From positions 1 to 27,751 of IMG/VR virus record IMGVR_UViG_3300044638_002893: DNA of 27,751 bases. One strand, written 5' to 3'. Within the stretch, counting starts at the first letter, position 1; every line of letters starts with the position of its first letter. The stretch comes from a virus. The notes under the pieces were generated by a model. The model was not told the DNA's origin, made no database searches, and worked only from the letters and a program-made list of their open reading frames with translations. Shown here piece by piece: positions 1 to 8,247 of the stretch. A program made the translations under genes and the position numbers.

Positions 1-528
1 TACATCCCGAACGACGCGATGATCGCGAACGCGAAACGCGCGCTCGCCGCTCGCGAAAAAGCGACGCCATCGAATCGCGGAATGACCGCTGTCGGGCTCG
101 CTCGCGCTCGCGACATCCTCAACAAGCGCCCGCTTTCCGAGGACACCGTGCGCCGAATGAAGGCGTATTTCGACCGCCATGAAATCGACAAGCAGGGCGC
201 GACGTGGAAGACGCAAGGCAAGGGCTGGCAGGCGTGGAACGGATGGGGAGGGGACGCTGGGCAGACGTGGGCAAACGCAATCGTCGAGCGGCTGAACAAG
301 GCGCAAGCCAACTCCGCGACAAATCAAAGCCGCACCGAGTTTTCCGCCGCCACCGAGGTCGCGATGGTGCTCCACGAAAAGCCTGAGAACCCGAACGACT
401 GGCTGACCGCCGTCGAGCAATACCGCAAGCAGCTCGACATCCGATGCGGAGAGGCCGCGAAGCCGATCGTCGGCAAATCAATCATCGAGCACACCTTTGC
501 AACGCAGCCAACGAGCGCGAAGAAATAA
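1..528 (+). CDS. Phage head-region protein, 5' end missing (partial)
   Basis: The reading frame is open from the first base of the window, so the gene very probably begins upstream; an ATG at 19 is the first internal start but nothing supports it over an upstream one. The visible part holds a conserved phage module: a segment reading [11 protein letters not shown], then [17 protein letters not shown], then DKQG and a WGGDAG..WA motif (roughly residues 23-90 counted from position 19). I recall this module from phage proteins encoded near portal and capsid genes, alone or fused to morphogenesis proteins; its biochemical role is not known to me. The rest is a hydrophilic helical tail. It stops 7 bases before the tail fibre start. 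A role in head assembly is inferred from position only. Confidence 0.7.
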   Translation, partial: YIPNDAMIANAKRALAAREKATPSNRGMTAVGLARARDILNKRPLSEDTVRRMKAYFDRHEIDKQGATWKTQGKGWQAWNGWGGDAGQTWANAIVERLNKAQANSATNQSRTEFSAATEVAMVLHEKPENPNDWLTAVEQYRKQLDIRCGEAAKPIVGKSIIEHTFATQPTSAKK

Positions 529-535
529 CAACTTT

Positions 536-2974
536 ATGGATACACAGACGCAAATCGACCGGCTGATCGAGTTGGCAATCGTTCAACGCTCCGAGCTAAA
601 ACAGCTCGTCTCGGAATTGCCGCAACTTCGCGAGTATCTGAACGCGGAAATCGAGCGCACATTTGAGGAGGCCGAGCCGCAGATTCGCACCGAGCTCGAA
701 GAGTTCTGTCGCGCGCGGGCGACCGACGAACACGCGAAGACCGGAGCGGCACTCGCTGCGAAAGTTGAGCAGCTGTCGAAGCAGCTAGAGGTCACGACCG
801 CCGCGAAATACTCGGTGCTCATGGCCGAGCGCGCGGAGAACGTGAACTTGCTCGCGAAGGCCGAGGCGCGCATCGAGGACGCGGCTTCAATGCTCACGCA
901 CGCCGTGAAGGAAATCGTCACGGACGAGCTCTCGCGCTTCCCTCGCGCAGGCGAAATCGACCAGCTTCGCAAGGAGTTCGCCGAACCTCGCGGGCTCAAT
1001 CCTCGCGGCCGGTGGATGCCCGATGAAACCTATCAGCGTCTCGATCTCGTAACGATCAACGGCGACAGCTTCGTGTCGAACATCGACGGCAATCGCGAGC
1101 GCCCGAGCCGCACGGCTGGCGATTGGACTCTGAGCGCAGCGCGTGGCAACGGGGGCGGGGGCGGCGTGACCTCGATGACCGACCTCGTGCCCGTGCCGAC
1201 CAACGGACAGCTCCTAATCGGCAACGGCTCGGCGTTCGTGAACTCGACGCTTACCGCTGGCACCGGCATCGCGATCTCCAACGGCGCGGGCTCGATCACG
1301 ATCAGCGCGACCGACGGCAACATCACGCTCGACGACGGCACGGCGGCGGCTCCCTCGCTCAACTTTACCGACGACCCCAACACCGGACTCTACCGGCCAG
1401 CGGCGGATACGGTCGGCATCGTGGGCGGAGGTCACGACATCCTGCGGCTGACCGACATCGCGAGCGCGACGGACTACGTCCAAATCAAAAACGGCATCGG
1501 CGTCGGGAGCCCGATTCACATTCTCGCCGAGGGCGCGAGCGCGAACATCGGCGTGCATTTGCAGCCGAAGGGCAGCGGGCTTTTCACGATCTCGGACGGC
1601 GCGGATTTCAACAAGGGTATCCGGTTCCGGTCCTCGTCGAGCGCAGCCAGCGCGGTCACTTTGATCGACGCCGTCTCGACGGCCGGCCGCGTGGTTACGT
1701 TGCCCGATGCGACCGACACGCTCGTGGGACGTGCGACCACGGACACGCTGACGAACAAGACGCTGACGAGCCCGACGATGACCGCGCCGGTTCTTGGAAC
1801 GCCAGCGAGCGGGACCGCGACAAACCTCACCGGCCTTCCGATCTCCACCGGCGTCTCGGGCCTCGGCACCGGCGTGGCGACGTTCCTCGCGACACCTACG
1901 TCGGCGAATCTCCTCGCCGCCGTGACGAATGAAACGGGCACGGGCGCGCTGGTGTTCGGGACTTCACCCACGCTCACCACGCCAATCTCGGCGACCCTCA
2001 CCTCCCCCGCCGCGACCGACCTGACGCTCGCGGGCGGCAGCAGCGGCGCGAGTCTGGTGCTGGGGCAGGGGACTACGGCGGCGGACATCACCTTCACGCC
2101 AAAAGGCAACGGAGAATTTAAGTGGACCGGATCGACATTTCGCCAGACTGCTGTTTCTCCAAACTCTACCGGCTATGTAATTCCTGGCTACGCAACCGGC
2201 ACAAATCCAGACGCTGGAAGTTCCCGTGGGGCAGATATTAACCTGATAAACCTCAGCGCGACAGACCAGAATGGCGCGGCGTTGACGTTTTCAAACTCGA
2301 ACCAGCTTTCCAGCGCATACATTTTCGGGCAAAATTTGAGTCACGCGGGGCGAACTGGAAACATCATTTTTGGAACGGCTAACGGCTCATCACCAACGGA
2401 ACGGATGCGCATCGCCTCTAGCGGCACCGTCTCCATCTCGTCCTCCACCGCAGGCTCCGCAGGCGCAGGCGCGCTGGTGGTCACGGGTGGGCTGTCGGCG
2501 GGCGATGCAAGCTATTTCGGGGGCACGATCACCGCAGCCAAAAGCTTAAACAGCGACTTCTCCAACTTCATCACCAACGTAAACGCGGGGGCGGCAGCAG
2601 AGGCGAACCTCTACGTCAGCAACGCGGGCACGGGCGCGACATCAGCAACGCTTGGTGTGATGGGGACTGGCTACACCACTACTGGAGGATTTGTGCAAGA
2701 CGCAGGAGTTGTTTCTAGCGGCACGGGGCTGGCGGGTGGTCTTTCAATCATGGCGCGGGCGGCATCGTCTGATATTCGATTCTACGCTGGGTCACACACG
2801 AATCTCGTCGCAACATTCGCCTCCACCGGAGCCGCCACCTTCGCGGGCGCGGTGACGGTCACAGGCGCGCTCAAGCTTGGCAACGCCTACGTCGCTGGGG
2901 CGGTTGTCGGAACTGGCTCCATAACCATTCAAGATTCCACAGGCACCACCTATCGCATTCCCGTTCTCGTTTAA
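536..2974 (+). CDS. Tail fibre protein with repetitive Gly/Thr/Ser-rich shaft
   Basis: A predicted protein of 812 residues. I chose the ATG at 536 (sequence MDTQTQ) over the in-frame ATG at 497, which would overlap the previous gene by 32 bases. Residues 1-145 are highly charged and helical, likely coiled coil. A short segment containing GRW, then [11 protein letters not shown], then GDWTL (about 157-200) resembles the small carbohydrate-binding-like modules found near the base of phage fibres. The remainder is low-complexity beta-rich sequence with motifs such as [18 protein letters not shown], typical of trimeric fibre shafts. There is no recognisable S74 chaperone domain at the C-terminus, which ends [11 protein letters not shown]. 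The role, host receptor binding at the virion tail, is inferred from family resemblance. Its location between head genes is unusual for a fibre. Bases about 2100-2420 look less GC-rich than their flanks, suggesting mosaic exchange. Confidence 0.8.
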   Translation: MDTQTQIDRLIELAIVQRSELKQLVSELPQLREYLNAEIERTFEEAEPQIRTELEEFCRARATDEHAKTGAALAAKVEQLSKQLEVTTAAKYSVLMAERAENVNLLAKAEARIEDAASMLTHAVKEIVTDELSRFPRAGEIDQLRKEFAEPRGLNPRGRWMPDETYQRLDLVTINGDSFVSNIDGNRERPSRTAGDWTLSAARGNGGGGGVTSMTDLVPVPTNGQLLIGNGSAFVNSTLTAGTGIAISNGAGSITISATDGNITLDDGTAAAPSLNFTDDPNTGLYRPAADTVGIVGGGHDILRLTDIASATDYVQIKNGIGVGSPIHILAEGASANIGVHLQPKGSGLFTISDGADFNKGIRFRSSSSAASAVTLIDAVSTAGRVVTLPDATDTLVGRATTDTLTNKTLTSPTMTAPVLGTPASGTATNLTGLPISTGVSGLGTGVATFLATPTSANLLAAVTNETGTGALVFGTSPTLTTPISATLTSPAATDLTLAGGSSGASLVLGQGTTAADITFTPKGNGEFKWTGSTFRQTAVSPNSTGYVIPGYATGTNPDAGSSRGADINLINLSATDQNGAALTFSNSNQLSSAYIFGQNLSHAGRTGNIIFGTANGSSPTERMRIASSGTVSISSSTAGSAGAGALVVTGGLSAGDASYFGGTITAAKSLNSDFSNFITNVNAGAAAEANLYVSNAGTGATSATLGVMGTGYTTTGGFVQDAGVVSSGTGLAGGLSIMARAASSDIRFYAGSHTNLVATFASTGAATFAGAVTVTGALKLGNAYVAGAVVGTGSITIQDSTGTTYRIPVLV

Positions 2975-2986
2975 TCTCACACACCC

Positions 2987-3247
2987 ATGACCATCCCAAT
3001 CGCTCCTTACACTATGGGCTCTCCCGCAGCCCCTAAAGTCGGAACTCAGTTCGAGGTCCGATACATCCAATATACAGGCGTCACCGCCATCGCTGACTGC
3101 CACCTCCTCGACGCCGAGGGCGTGGAAATCATGCCCGTGGGCCTTGTTCCTGCGACGGCAGAGCAATGCGCTGCGTGGACAGACGACGCTGCGTTTGCGT
3201 GCGTGTTGGCCGTGAACGCTGGGTTTGAGCTGGTCTCGGAGGAATAA
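2987..3247 (+). CDS. Small protein of unknown function after the tail fibre
   Basis: An 86-residue protein starting 12 bases after the fibre stop. It contains a compact stretch with VGTQFEVRYIQYTGVTAIADCHLLDAEG features suggesting a small beta-rich fold, followed by an Ala/Asp-rich end. No transmembrane segment is evident. I do not recognise the family. The position right after the fibre suggests a fibre accessory or assembly factor, but this is only inference from context. The start is preceded by an A/C-rich leader (cacacaccc) without a Shine-Dalgarno sequence. Confidence 0.65.
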   Translation: MTIPIAPYTMGSPAAPKVGTQFEVRYIQYTGVTAIADCHLLDAEGVEIMPVGLVPATAEQCAAWTDDAAFACVLAVNAGFELVSEE

Positions 3248-3250
3248 GCC

Positions 3251-3394
3251 ATGACCAAAGAAGAACACAAAAACGCCATCGTGCAGCAACTCCAACAGCA
3301 GAGCCTAAACCTGCTGGTGGACTCACTCGCGGCTGCGCTGGCCGAGATCGAACAGCTCAAGGCCGCTGCTGCCGCTGACAAGCCCACGCCGTGA
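3251..3394 (+). CDS. Small coiled-coil protein (47 aa)
   Basis: A 47-codon gene beginning 3 bases after the previous stop. The product starts MTKEEHKNAIVQQL and continues as one amphipathic helix (LLVDSLAAALAEIEQLKAAAA), ending in a Pro-containing tail. It looks like a short coiled coil. Small proteins of this shape are common next to fibre and lysis genes in phages; the function is unknown. Support comes from tight packing with neighbours and sensible codon use; there is no recognised domain. Confidence 0.55.
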   Translation: MTKEEHKNAIVQQLQQQSLNLLVDSLAAALAEIEQLKAAAAADKPTP

Positions 3395-3423
3395 AAGCGC
3401 GAACTTACATCTGGCCCTGATGT

Positions 3424-3570
3424 ATGGACGCACTCGAAATCCTAGTGAAGGGCTGGCCTATATTCCTAGCCATGATAACCCTAATAGTCGTGCTCAGTAA
3501 GCTGGACCTACGCGTGGCAGTTCTTGAGGAAAAGATGAAATCGCTCTTCGACCTTTTTAACAAAAAGTAA
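3424..3570 (+). CDS. Small single-span membrane protein, possible lysis accessory
   Basis: A 48-residue protein, MDALEILVKGW followed by a hydrophobic span (PIFLAMITLIVVL, about residues 12-24) and then a charged helix (KLDLRVAVLEEKMKSLFDLF). The layout is a single N-terminal membrane span with a short coiled-coil tail, as in small holin- or spanin-like phage proteins. It ends 2 bases before the GTA-type holin gene. Function is inferred from topology and position only. Confidence 0.6.
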   Translation: MDALEILVKGWPIFLAMITLIVVLSKLDLRVAVLEEKMKSLFDLFNKK

Positions 3571-3572
3571 CC

Positions 3573-3983
3573 ATGTTCCCTCTCGCTGAAATCCTAGGCA
3601 TCGGCACGAAGCTGATCGACAAACTGATTCCCGACCCCGAGGCAAAGGCCAAGGCGCAGTTGGAGTTGGCGCAGCTCGCGCAGAGCGGAGAGCTGGCGAA
3701 GATGAACGCGGACTTGGAAGCCTACAAGACCGAGCAGAGCAACTTGACCGACCGGCTCAAGGCGGACATGGCGTCGGATTCGTGGTGGTCAAAGAACATC
3801 CGCCCGATGACGCTGGCGGCAATCCTTGCGGGGTATTTCTTGTTCGCGGGGATGTCGGCGTTTGGCTACAACGCAAACGAGGCTTACGTCTCGCTGCTCG
3901 GTCAGTGGGGGATGCTCATCATGAGCTTTTATTTCGGGGGCCGCACGCTTGAGAAGATCATGGAGATGAGGGCCAAAAAATGA
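3573..3983 (+). CDS. Holin, GTA_holin_3TM-like
   Basis: A 136-residue protein. Residues 1-70 begin with a Pro/Leu-rich helix (MFPLAEILGIGTKLIDKLIPDPEAKAK in pieces) and a long amphipathic helix rich in Gln, Ala and Glu. After the SWWSKNIRP motif come two hydrophobic segments, about residues 79-96 and 105-122, then a short basic tail. This order (ALEI.G...IDKLIPDP, helix, W..K..RP, membrane pair) is the hallmark of the holin family first described for gene transfer agent release. Holins permeabilise the inner membrane and time lysis. The stop overlaps the next start by 4 bases (ATGA), so translational coupling is likely. The cell-wall enzyme lies some 15 kb away at 19387. Confidence 0.8.
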   Translation: MFPLAEILGIGTKLIDKLIPDPEAKAKAQLELAQLAQSGELAKMNADLEAYKTEQSNLTDRLKADMASDSWWSKNIRPMTLAAILAGYFLFAGMSAFGYNANEAYVSLLGQWGMLIMSFYFGGRTLEKIMEMRAKK

Positions 3984-4294
3984 GCGACGAAGGCTCAAGG
4001 CACGCGCTCATCGAGAAGGCTGCATTTGCCGTGCTGCCGATCTTGTTTTCGTGCGTGGTCTATCTGATGTCGTCGCTGTCGAGTCTATCAAGAGAGGTTA
4101 CTATTCTTAAGCAACAAGTGAGCCTTGTGGTGACCTCGGATAACAAGCAAGCAACCAACACCGGAGCGGAACTTGCGCGTGAGAAGCTACGGCAAGACCT
4201 TGAAAAAGAGATTCAGCATAACCGAGACATGATTTTTGAAAACCGTCAGACCATCGCCGTCATCACCGAGCGCATCGGACAATTCAAAAAATGA
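3980..4294 (+). CDS. Membrane-anchored coiled-coil protein, possible spanin or lysis accessory
   Basis: A 104-residue protein. Residues 10-30 (KAAFAVLPILFSCVVYLMSSL in part) form one membrane span; from about residue 32 onward the protein is a hydrophilic, heptad-rich helix (LSREVTILKQQVSLV, then EKLRQDLEKEIQHNRDMIFENRQ). An N-terminal anchor plus a periplasmic coiled coil is the topology of inner-membrane spanins (Rz type), and also of other phage accessory membrane proteins. No outer-membrane lipoprotein partner with a lipobox was found beside it, so the spanin call is uncertain. It overlaps both neighbours by 4 bases. Confidence 0.65.
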   Translation: MSDEGSRHALIEKAAFAVLPILFSCVVYLMSSLSSLSREVTILKQQVSLVVTSDNKQATNTGAELAREKLRQDLEKEIQHNRDMIFENRQTIAVITERIGQFKK

Positions 4295-4452
4295 ACTCTG
4301 ACCACACCAAAGACATTCTGACCGCCGCAACGCCTGCCGCCGCGATGGTCTCGCTCTCGCAGGTCAATGAGGTCTCCGCGCTCGTCGGCACGTTGCTCGG
4401 CATTGCTTTTCTGCTCTGGCGCTGGCGGCGCGAGGCAAAGAAGGAGGATTGA
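4291..4452 (+). CDS. Small membrane protein (53 aa), possible second holin
   Basis: The ATG overlaps the previous stop (ATGA). The product begins MNSDHTKDILTAATPAAAM, has one hydrophobic span (VSALVGTLLGIAFLLWRW, about residues 30-45), and ends with a basic/acidic tail RREAKKED. The shape fits a class III-like or accessory holin, or an antiholin, and the context (fourth small protein in a lysis-like cluster) supports that. No family can be assigned with confidence. It is followed after 23 bases by the head protease gene. Confidence 0.6.
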   Translation: MNSDHTKDILTAATPAAAMVSLSQVNEVSALVGTLLGIAFLLWRWRREAKKED

Positions 4453-4475
4453 TTTTGACGGGCATCGCATAGGCG

Positions 4476-5414
4476 ATGGAACCCGTCATCACATTCGCAG
4501 CCTCCGCAGGCGTCATCGACGCGCAGACCGGAATCATTCGCGGCGTCTCGCTCATCACCAAAGGACCGGCACTCGGTCATGGCGTGATGATCGACAGCAC
4601 GACGCTTGAGCAGGTCAAGAAAGCTGCCGAGCAATACGCTGGCGGGCTCAAGGTGAAGCTCGACCACAGCGGCGGCGCAGGCGACATCGTCGGCTATATC
4701 GACACGTTGCGCATCGAGGGCGAAAAGCTCATCGGGGATTTGCATCTGCTCGAATCTTCGGTCCATCGCGCCTACATTTTGGAGATTGCCGAGCGGATTC
4801 CCGACACGTTCGGGCTCTCGATTGCGTTCTCGGGTCCGTCGGAAAAGAGCACGGACAAGCTCACGACTTTGCAGAGGTGCTCGGAAATCTACTCGGTTGA
4901 TCTCGTTTCAGAGCCAGCCGCAAACGCAGGTCTCTTCGCGCGCAAACTGAAACAACTTCAGAGCGTCGAATCCGAGCAATCCGAAGCAGAAATTAAAATC
5001 GAAATTCCTATGAACGACGAAATGAAGAAAGCCATCGAAGGCATGATTCAGTCTGCCATGATGAGCATGAATGAGAAAGTCGCGAAGCTCGAAGCAGCTC
5101 TCGCTCCGAAAGAAGACAAGCCTGCCGCCATGAGCGCGCAGAACGAAGTCGTGCAGCTCGCCGCGAACACCGCTGCGCTCGCCGCCGTCAAAGAATTTGC
5201 CAAGTCCTTCGGTGCGCCCGCCGCTCCGATCGCCTCGGCCGAAGCAGTCAAACCGGTCGCAAAGGTCGAGAAGTTCGAGGATGTTGTCGCCGCCAAAGCC
5301 ACCGAGCTCAAGGGCAACAAATCCGAGGCCATCACCTTCGCGATCAAAAACCATGCTGACCTTTACGCCGCTTATCGTGCGCGCGTGCAGAGCGGCGAAC
5401 TCGTCAAACTTTAA
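4476..5414 (+). CDS. Prohead maturation protease with scaffold-like C-terminal region
   Basis: A 312-residue protein. The N-terminal half (about 1-155) carries the pattern of HK97/XkdF-type prohead proteases: LDHSGG with a candidate catalytic His64, a GLSIAFS motif with candidate Ser115, and the closing SVDLVSEPAANAGLF motif (about 140-154). These enzymes cleave scaffold and capsid precursors inside the procapsid. From about residue 155 the protein is a charged, Ala-rich helical region resembling scaffolds, ending LVKL. It directly precedes the decoration and capsid genes, as expected. The start at 4476 is preceded by only a weak AGG; an in-frame internal ATG at 5010 could start a separate scaffold protein. 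Confidence 0.85.
   Translation: MEPVITFAASAGVIDAQTGIIRGVSLITKGPALGHGVMIDSTTLEQVKKAAEQYAGGLKVKLDHSGGAGDIVGYIDTLRIEGEKLIGDLHLLESSVHRAYILEIAERIPDTFGLSIAFSGPSEKSTDKLTTLQRCSEIYSVDLVSEPAANAGLFARKLKQLQSVESEQSEAEIKIEIPMNDEMKKAIEGMIQSAMMSMNEKVAKLEAALAPKEDKPAAMSAQNEVVQLAANTAALAAVKEFAKSFGAPAAPIASAEAVKPVAKVEKFEDVVAAKATELKGNKSEAITFAIKNHADLYAAYRARVQSGELVKL
5010..5414 (+). CDS. Possible nested scaffold protein inside the protease gene
   Basis: In frame with the protease, residue 179 is a Met (MNDEMKKAIEGM) at the junction between the protease domain and the helical scaffold-like region. The bases before it are strikingly A-rich (gaaattaaaatcgaaattcc), like several leader regions in this window that serve genes lacking a Shine-Dalgarno sequence. 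Nested scaffold genes read from an internal start are known in lambda (C/Nu3) and relatives. The product would be 134 residues. This is inference; no ribosome binding site proves it. Confidence 0.35.
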   Translation: MNDEMKKAIEGMIQSAMMSMNEKVAKLEAALAPKEDKPAAMSAQNEVVQLAANTAALAAVKEFAKSFGAPAAPIASAEAVKPVAKVEKFEDVVAAKATELKGNKSEAITFAIKNHADLYAAYRARVQSGELVKL

Positions 5415-5426
5415 TACCCAACTATC

Positions 5427-5777
5427 ATGGCAACTTCATTCCAAAACAGCGGCAGTTTTGTCGCTAATTCGGCCATCACGGCCTTCCGGCTCGTAAGTAT
5501 CTCGGCAAATAGAGGCGTCGGTCTTTCCGCCACCGCTTCCCTGCCTGACGGCGTGGCTACGATCGACGCTGCAAGCGGCGATTTCGTCACCGTTCAGTTC
5601 CTCGGTGGCAACACGGTCAAGGTGACGCTGCTCGCAGGTCCGGTCACCGTAAATGATACTCTCTTCTCAACCGCCAACGGGACCGTGGCGATTACAGGTT
5701 CCATAACGGTGGGTAAATCGCTCACCACGGCATCTGACGCTTCGGCGATCATCGAGATGATTCCGAAGAATCTCTAA
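5427..5777 (+). CDS. Capsid decoration/head-fibre-like protein (DUF2190-like)
   Basis: A 116-residue beta-rich protein, MATSFQNSGSFVANSAITAFRLVSIS at its start, then VTVQFLGGNTVKVTLLAG and GKSLTTASDASAIIEMIP. Small proteins of this composition, 110-120 residues, found between the protease and the major capsid gene, are typically decoration or cement proteins of HK97-fold phages. The assignment rests on position plus general sequence pattern. The start is preceded by an A/C-rich leader (taatacccaactatc) without a Shine-Dalgarno sequence. Confidence 0.7.
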   Translation: MATSFQNSGSFVANSAITAFRLVSISANRGVGLSATASLPDGVATIDAASGDFVTVQFLGGNTVKVTLLAGPVTVNDTLFSTANGTVAITGSITVGKSLTTASDASAIIEMIPKNL

Positions 5778-5796
5778 ACCCTAAAAAAATCTTACC

Positions 5797-6762
5797 ATGT
5801 ATACAAATTCAGCAGCCATTTTTCGCGGCGACATCGCCGGAGTAGTCGAGCAGGCAAAAGACTTCGAGGCCGGACTCATCGGCACCGCCGTCATGCCCAT
5901 TCTCGACGTGCCCGTGCGCGCCGGTCAGTATCCTTCATTCGTTCTTAAAGAGGGTCAGCTCCTCAAGAGCGACGTAAAGAACCGCGCCGCATACAGCGCC
6001 TACGCTCGCGGCACGCGTGCGTTTAACCAAGACACCTACACGGCTCTGGAATACGGTTACGAAGAGGCCGTGGACGATACCGTCACGCTCGACGTTGCCC
6101 GCTTCTTCGACGCCGAAGTCATCGCCGCCAAGCTCGCGAAACGGAAATTGCTCCTCGCGCACGAACTGCGCGTAGCTGCAAAACTGTTCGACAATTCCAC
6201 GTTTACCGCGACCAACAGCGGCACCGCCTACACGACCGCGAATCTAGCGACGTTCGATGTCGGCGCTGACGTTCAAGAGGCCACCGACCGTCTTCTCGCG
6301 AAGGGCGAGAGCGTGACGAACTTGTCCGTCATCATCCCGTATCCAGTGTGGACCCGCATCCGTGCGAGCACGAAGTTCCAGAACCGCCTTCGCGGCGCTG
6401 GCATTTCGTCCGACACCATCCTCAACGCCTCGACGCAAGCGGCGGCGGAGGTATTCGGTGTGGCTTCCGTCCAGATTGGTAGGGCTTCATATGATACAGC
6501 CCCCGAGGGTGTCGCATTTGCTGCCGGTAACGTCTGGGCCAATACGTTTATCTGGGTCGGCTCGGTCACGCAGGCGTCTGCCGGTTTCTTCGGAGGTGGC
6601 GCAGGCTTCACCTTGAACTGGTCCGAGTATGGCCCTGCCATCGGCGTCTCGACCTATCGCGAAGAGGCGATCAAGTCGAACATCGTGCGCGCGTCGCACT
6701 TCGTTGCCGAAAAGGTCGTCAATGCGAACGCGGGTCAGCTTATCACCACTCAGTATTCCTGA
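5797..6762 (+). CDS. Major capsid protein
   Basis: A 321-residue protein beginning MYTNSAAIFRGDIAGVVEQA, with features of one HK97-fold capsid family: a region with VRAGQYPSFVLKEG followed by GTRAFNQDTYTALEYGYEEAVDD (about 48-92), a long helix with AAKLAKRKLLLAHELRVAA (about 110-130), and a C-terminal segment with GFTLNWSEYG and EEAIKSNIVRASHF. It lies after the protease and decoration genes and is followed by a strong terminator, as is usual for a very highly expressed gene. It forms the icosahedral shell after assembly around the scaffold and protease cleavage. There is no delta-domain-like N-terminal extension, in keeping with a separate or protease-fused scaffold. Confidence 0.85.
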   Translation: MYTNSAAIFRGDIAGVVEQAKDFEAGLIGTAVMPILDVPVRAGQYPSFVLKEGQLLKSDVKNRAAYSAYARGTRAFNQDTYTALEYGYEEAVDDTVTLDVARFFDAEVIAAKLAKRKLLLAHELRVAAKLFDNSTFTATNSGTAYTTANLATFDVGADVQEATDRLLAKGESVTNLSVIIPYPVWTRIRASTKFQNRLRGAGISSDTILNASTQAAAEVFGVASVQIGRASYDTAPEGVAFAAGNVWANTFIWVGSVTQASAGFFGGGAGFTLNWSEYGPAIGVSTYREEAIKSNIVRASHFVAEKVVNANAGQLITTQYS

Positions 6763-6783
6763 TCTGAATACACCTGAGTTTAC

Positions 6784-6818
6784 AGCCCCACGCCTCACCG
6801 CGTGGGGCTTTTTGTTTT
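6784..6818 (+). terminator. Intrinsic terminator after the capsid gene
   Basis: A perfect 10-base-pair stem (agccccacgc at 6784-6793 with gcgtggggct at 6800-6809), a 6-base loop, and a T-rich run tttttgtttt at 6809-6818. It lies 22 bases after the capsid stop and before the glycosyltransferase start at 6862, so it should reduce read-through into the genes downstream. Confidence 0.9.
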
Positions 6819-6861
6819 GACGCTGCGGCGCGATTTGCCACACCGGAGGCAACACAACAAC

Positions 6862-8247
6862 ATGACGATCTCCCTCTGCGTGATTGCCGGTAATGAAACC
6901 GCGCACATCAAGACCATGCTCGATTCATTCGTCGGCATTATCGACGAACTCTCACTGGTGCGGGCCATCGGCTCGCAGGAACCGGACGACACCGAACAGC
7001 TCGCGCGGGACTGGTGCGAGCGCAACGCGGTCCCGATTGTCTTTTCGGACTACCGCAACGGGGTCACTGCGCAGGCGTGGCGGCACGTCGATTCGTTCGC
7101 GAGGGCGCGCAACCAAGCGTTCGCCCAAGGCACCGGCGATTGGCTTCTATGGGCCGACTGCGACGACGTGCTGACCGATGCGACGGACCTGCGGGAAAGG
7201 CTCAAGGAACTGACCGAGGACGTGCTCATGCTGCGATGCCCCTACGACGTGCGCGGCACCGGCAAGAAGCTGCAACGTGAGCGAATCATCCGCCGCACAG
7301 CGTTCGCCTCGGGGCGCGTCTGGCACCACGACGTCCACGAAAACCTGCTGTTGCTCCCGAACGATCTCCACAACGAGTGGACGGTGCCGGTTTGGCGGCA
7401 TCAGCCGGTGTCGATCAAGCAATCCAATCGCAAGCGCAACCTCGCAATCCTCGGGCGAAGCGTCGCGGAGTCGGCGACCCAATACTTCTACATCCACCAA
7501 GAGCACTACTGCGCGGGCAACAAAACCGCTGCCGAGCAGTTCGGGCGCATCGCGCTTTCCTTCCCGAATCTCGACGACTCGTTTCGCTACGAGGTGCAGC
7601 TGAACCTTGCGCGGCTCGTCGCGTCACGGCGCGAGGCGTTGCAATTCGCTATGGGTGCGCACGGGGTTTTCCCGTGGTGCCGCGAGGCCATCGCCTCGAT
7701 CATCATGCTCGCCTTTGAGCGCAACGACGGCAGGCGCGCGAGCTTCTGGGCGGAGCGGATGATGTCGCTACCGGAGCCGAAGGAAAAAGACCGACCGTGG
7801 ACGCACGAGGTGAAATGGTATGGCTGGGCCGGTCTCGATCTCGCTGCGCGGTCCTACCGGCTCGCGGACAATCCGAGGAAGGCGGACGGGCTCCAGTGGG
7901 CTTTTCACAAGCACGAGAAGCCCGCGATTCGGCTCACGCAGAAAACCCTCGGCGACTCGACGCGCTCGGTCTCCTTCCGCGAGGCGTGGCTTGGGACGGC
8001 AGCGCAACCGGAAACCGTCGAGCACGTTTTCCTTGTGCGCTCCGACGACAAGGAAACGATGGCGATGGCCAAGCAGTTCATCCACGACGTAGGACAGCCG
8101 CGGGCAACAGAGCGCGCGATGATCTCGGTGCACATCGAGGACGGCATGGTGCCGCCGCACGACTGGGACAAGCTCGTCATCGCAAGCGGCGTAACGCTCA
8201 TCGACGCCGAGAACATCAAAGAAATCCTCGTCACGAAGAAGCCGTGA
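6862..8247 (+). CDS. Glycosyltransferase family 2-like protein
   Basis: A 461-residue protein. I chose the ATG at 6862 (MTISLCVIAGNE) because it begins at the typical GT-A core and an earlier in-frame ATG (6802) lies inside the terminator; a GGAGG at 6846-6850 stands 11 bases upstream. The core shows the nucleotide-binding strand SLCVIAGNE (3-11), a DDTEQLARDW helix (about 42-51), RNQAFAQGTGDWLLWADCDD with the metal-binding DxD at Asp99-Cys-Asp101, and HHDVHE further on. From about residue 180 it is helical, TPR-like in feel, with a C-terminal 110 residues of unknown role. GT2 enzymes transfer a sugar from a nucleotide donor. Acceptor unknown; capsid, tail or host surface glycans are possible. 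It overlaps the next gene by 4 bases (GTGA). Confidence 0.75.
   Translation: MTISLCVIAGNETAHIKTMLDSFVGIIDELSLVRAIGSQEPDDTEQLARDWCERNAVPIVFSDYRNGVTAQAWRHVDSFARARNQAFAQGTGDWLLWADCDDVLTDATDLRERLKELTEDVLMLRCPYDVRGTGKKLQRERIIRRTAFASGRVWHHDVHENLLLLPNDLHNEWTVPVWRHQPVSIKQSNRKRNLAILGRSVAESATQYFYIHQEHYCAGNKTAAEQFGRIALSFPNLDDSFRYEVQLNLARLVASRREALQFAMGAHGVFPWCREAIASIIMLAFERNDGRRASFWAERMMSLPEPKEKDRPWTHEVKWYGWAGLDLAARSYRLADNPRKADGLQWAFHKHEKPAIRLTQKTLGDSTRSVSFREAWLGTAAQPETVEHVFLVRSDDKETMAMAKQFIHDVGQPRATERAMISVHIEDGMVPPHDWDKLVIASGVTLIDAENIKEILVTKKP

Noticed and set aside
1123-1932. Plus-strand frame of 269 codons inside the tail fibre gene
   Set aside because: It gives an Arg/Asp/His-rich low-complexity product, a mirror of the fibre's repetitive codons in another frame.
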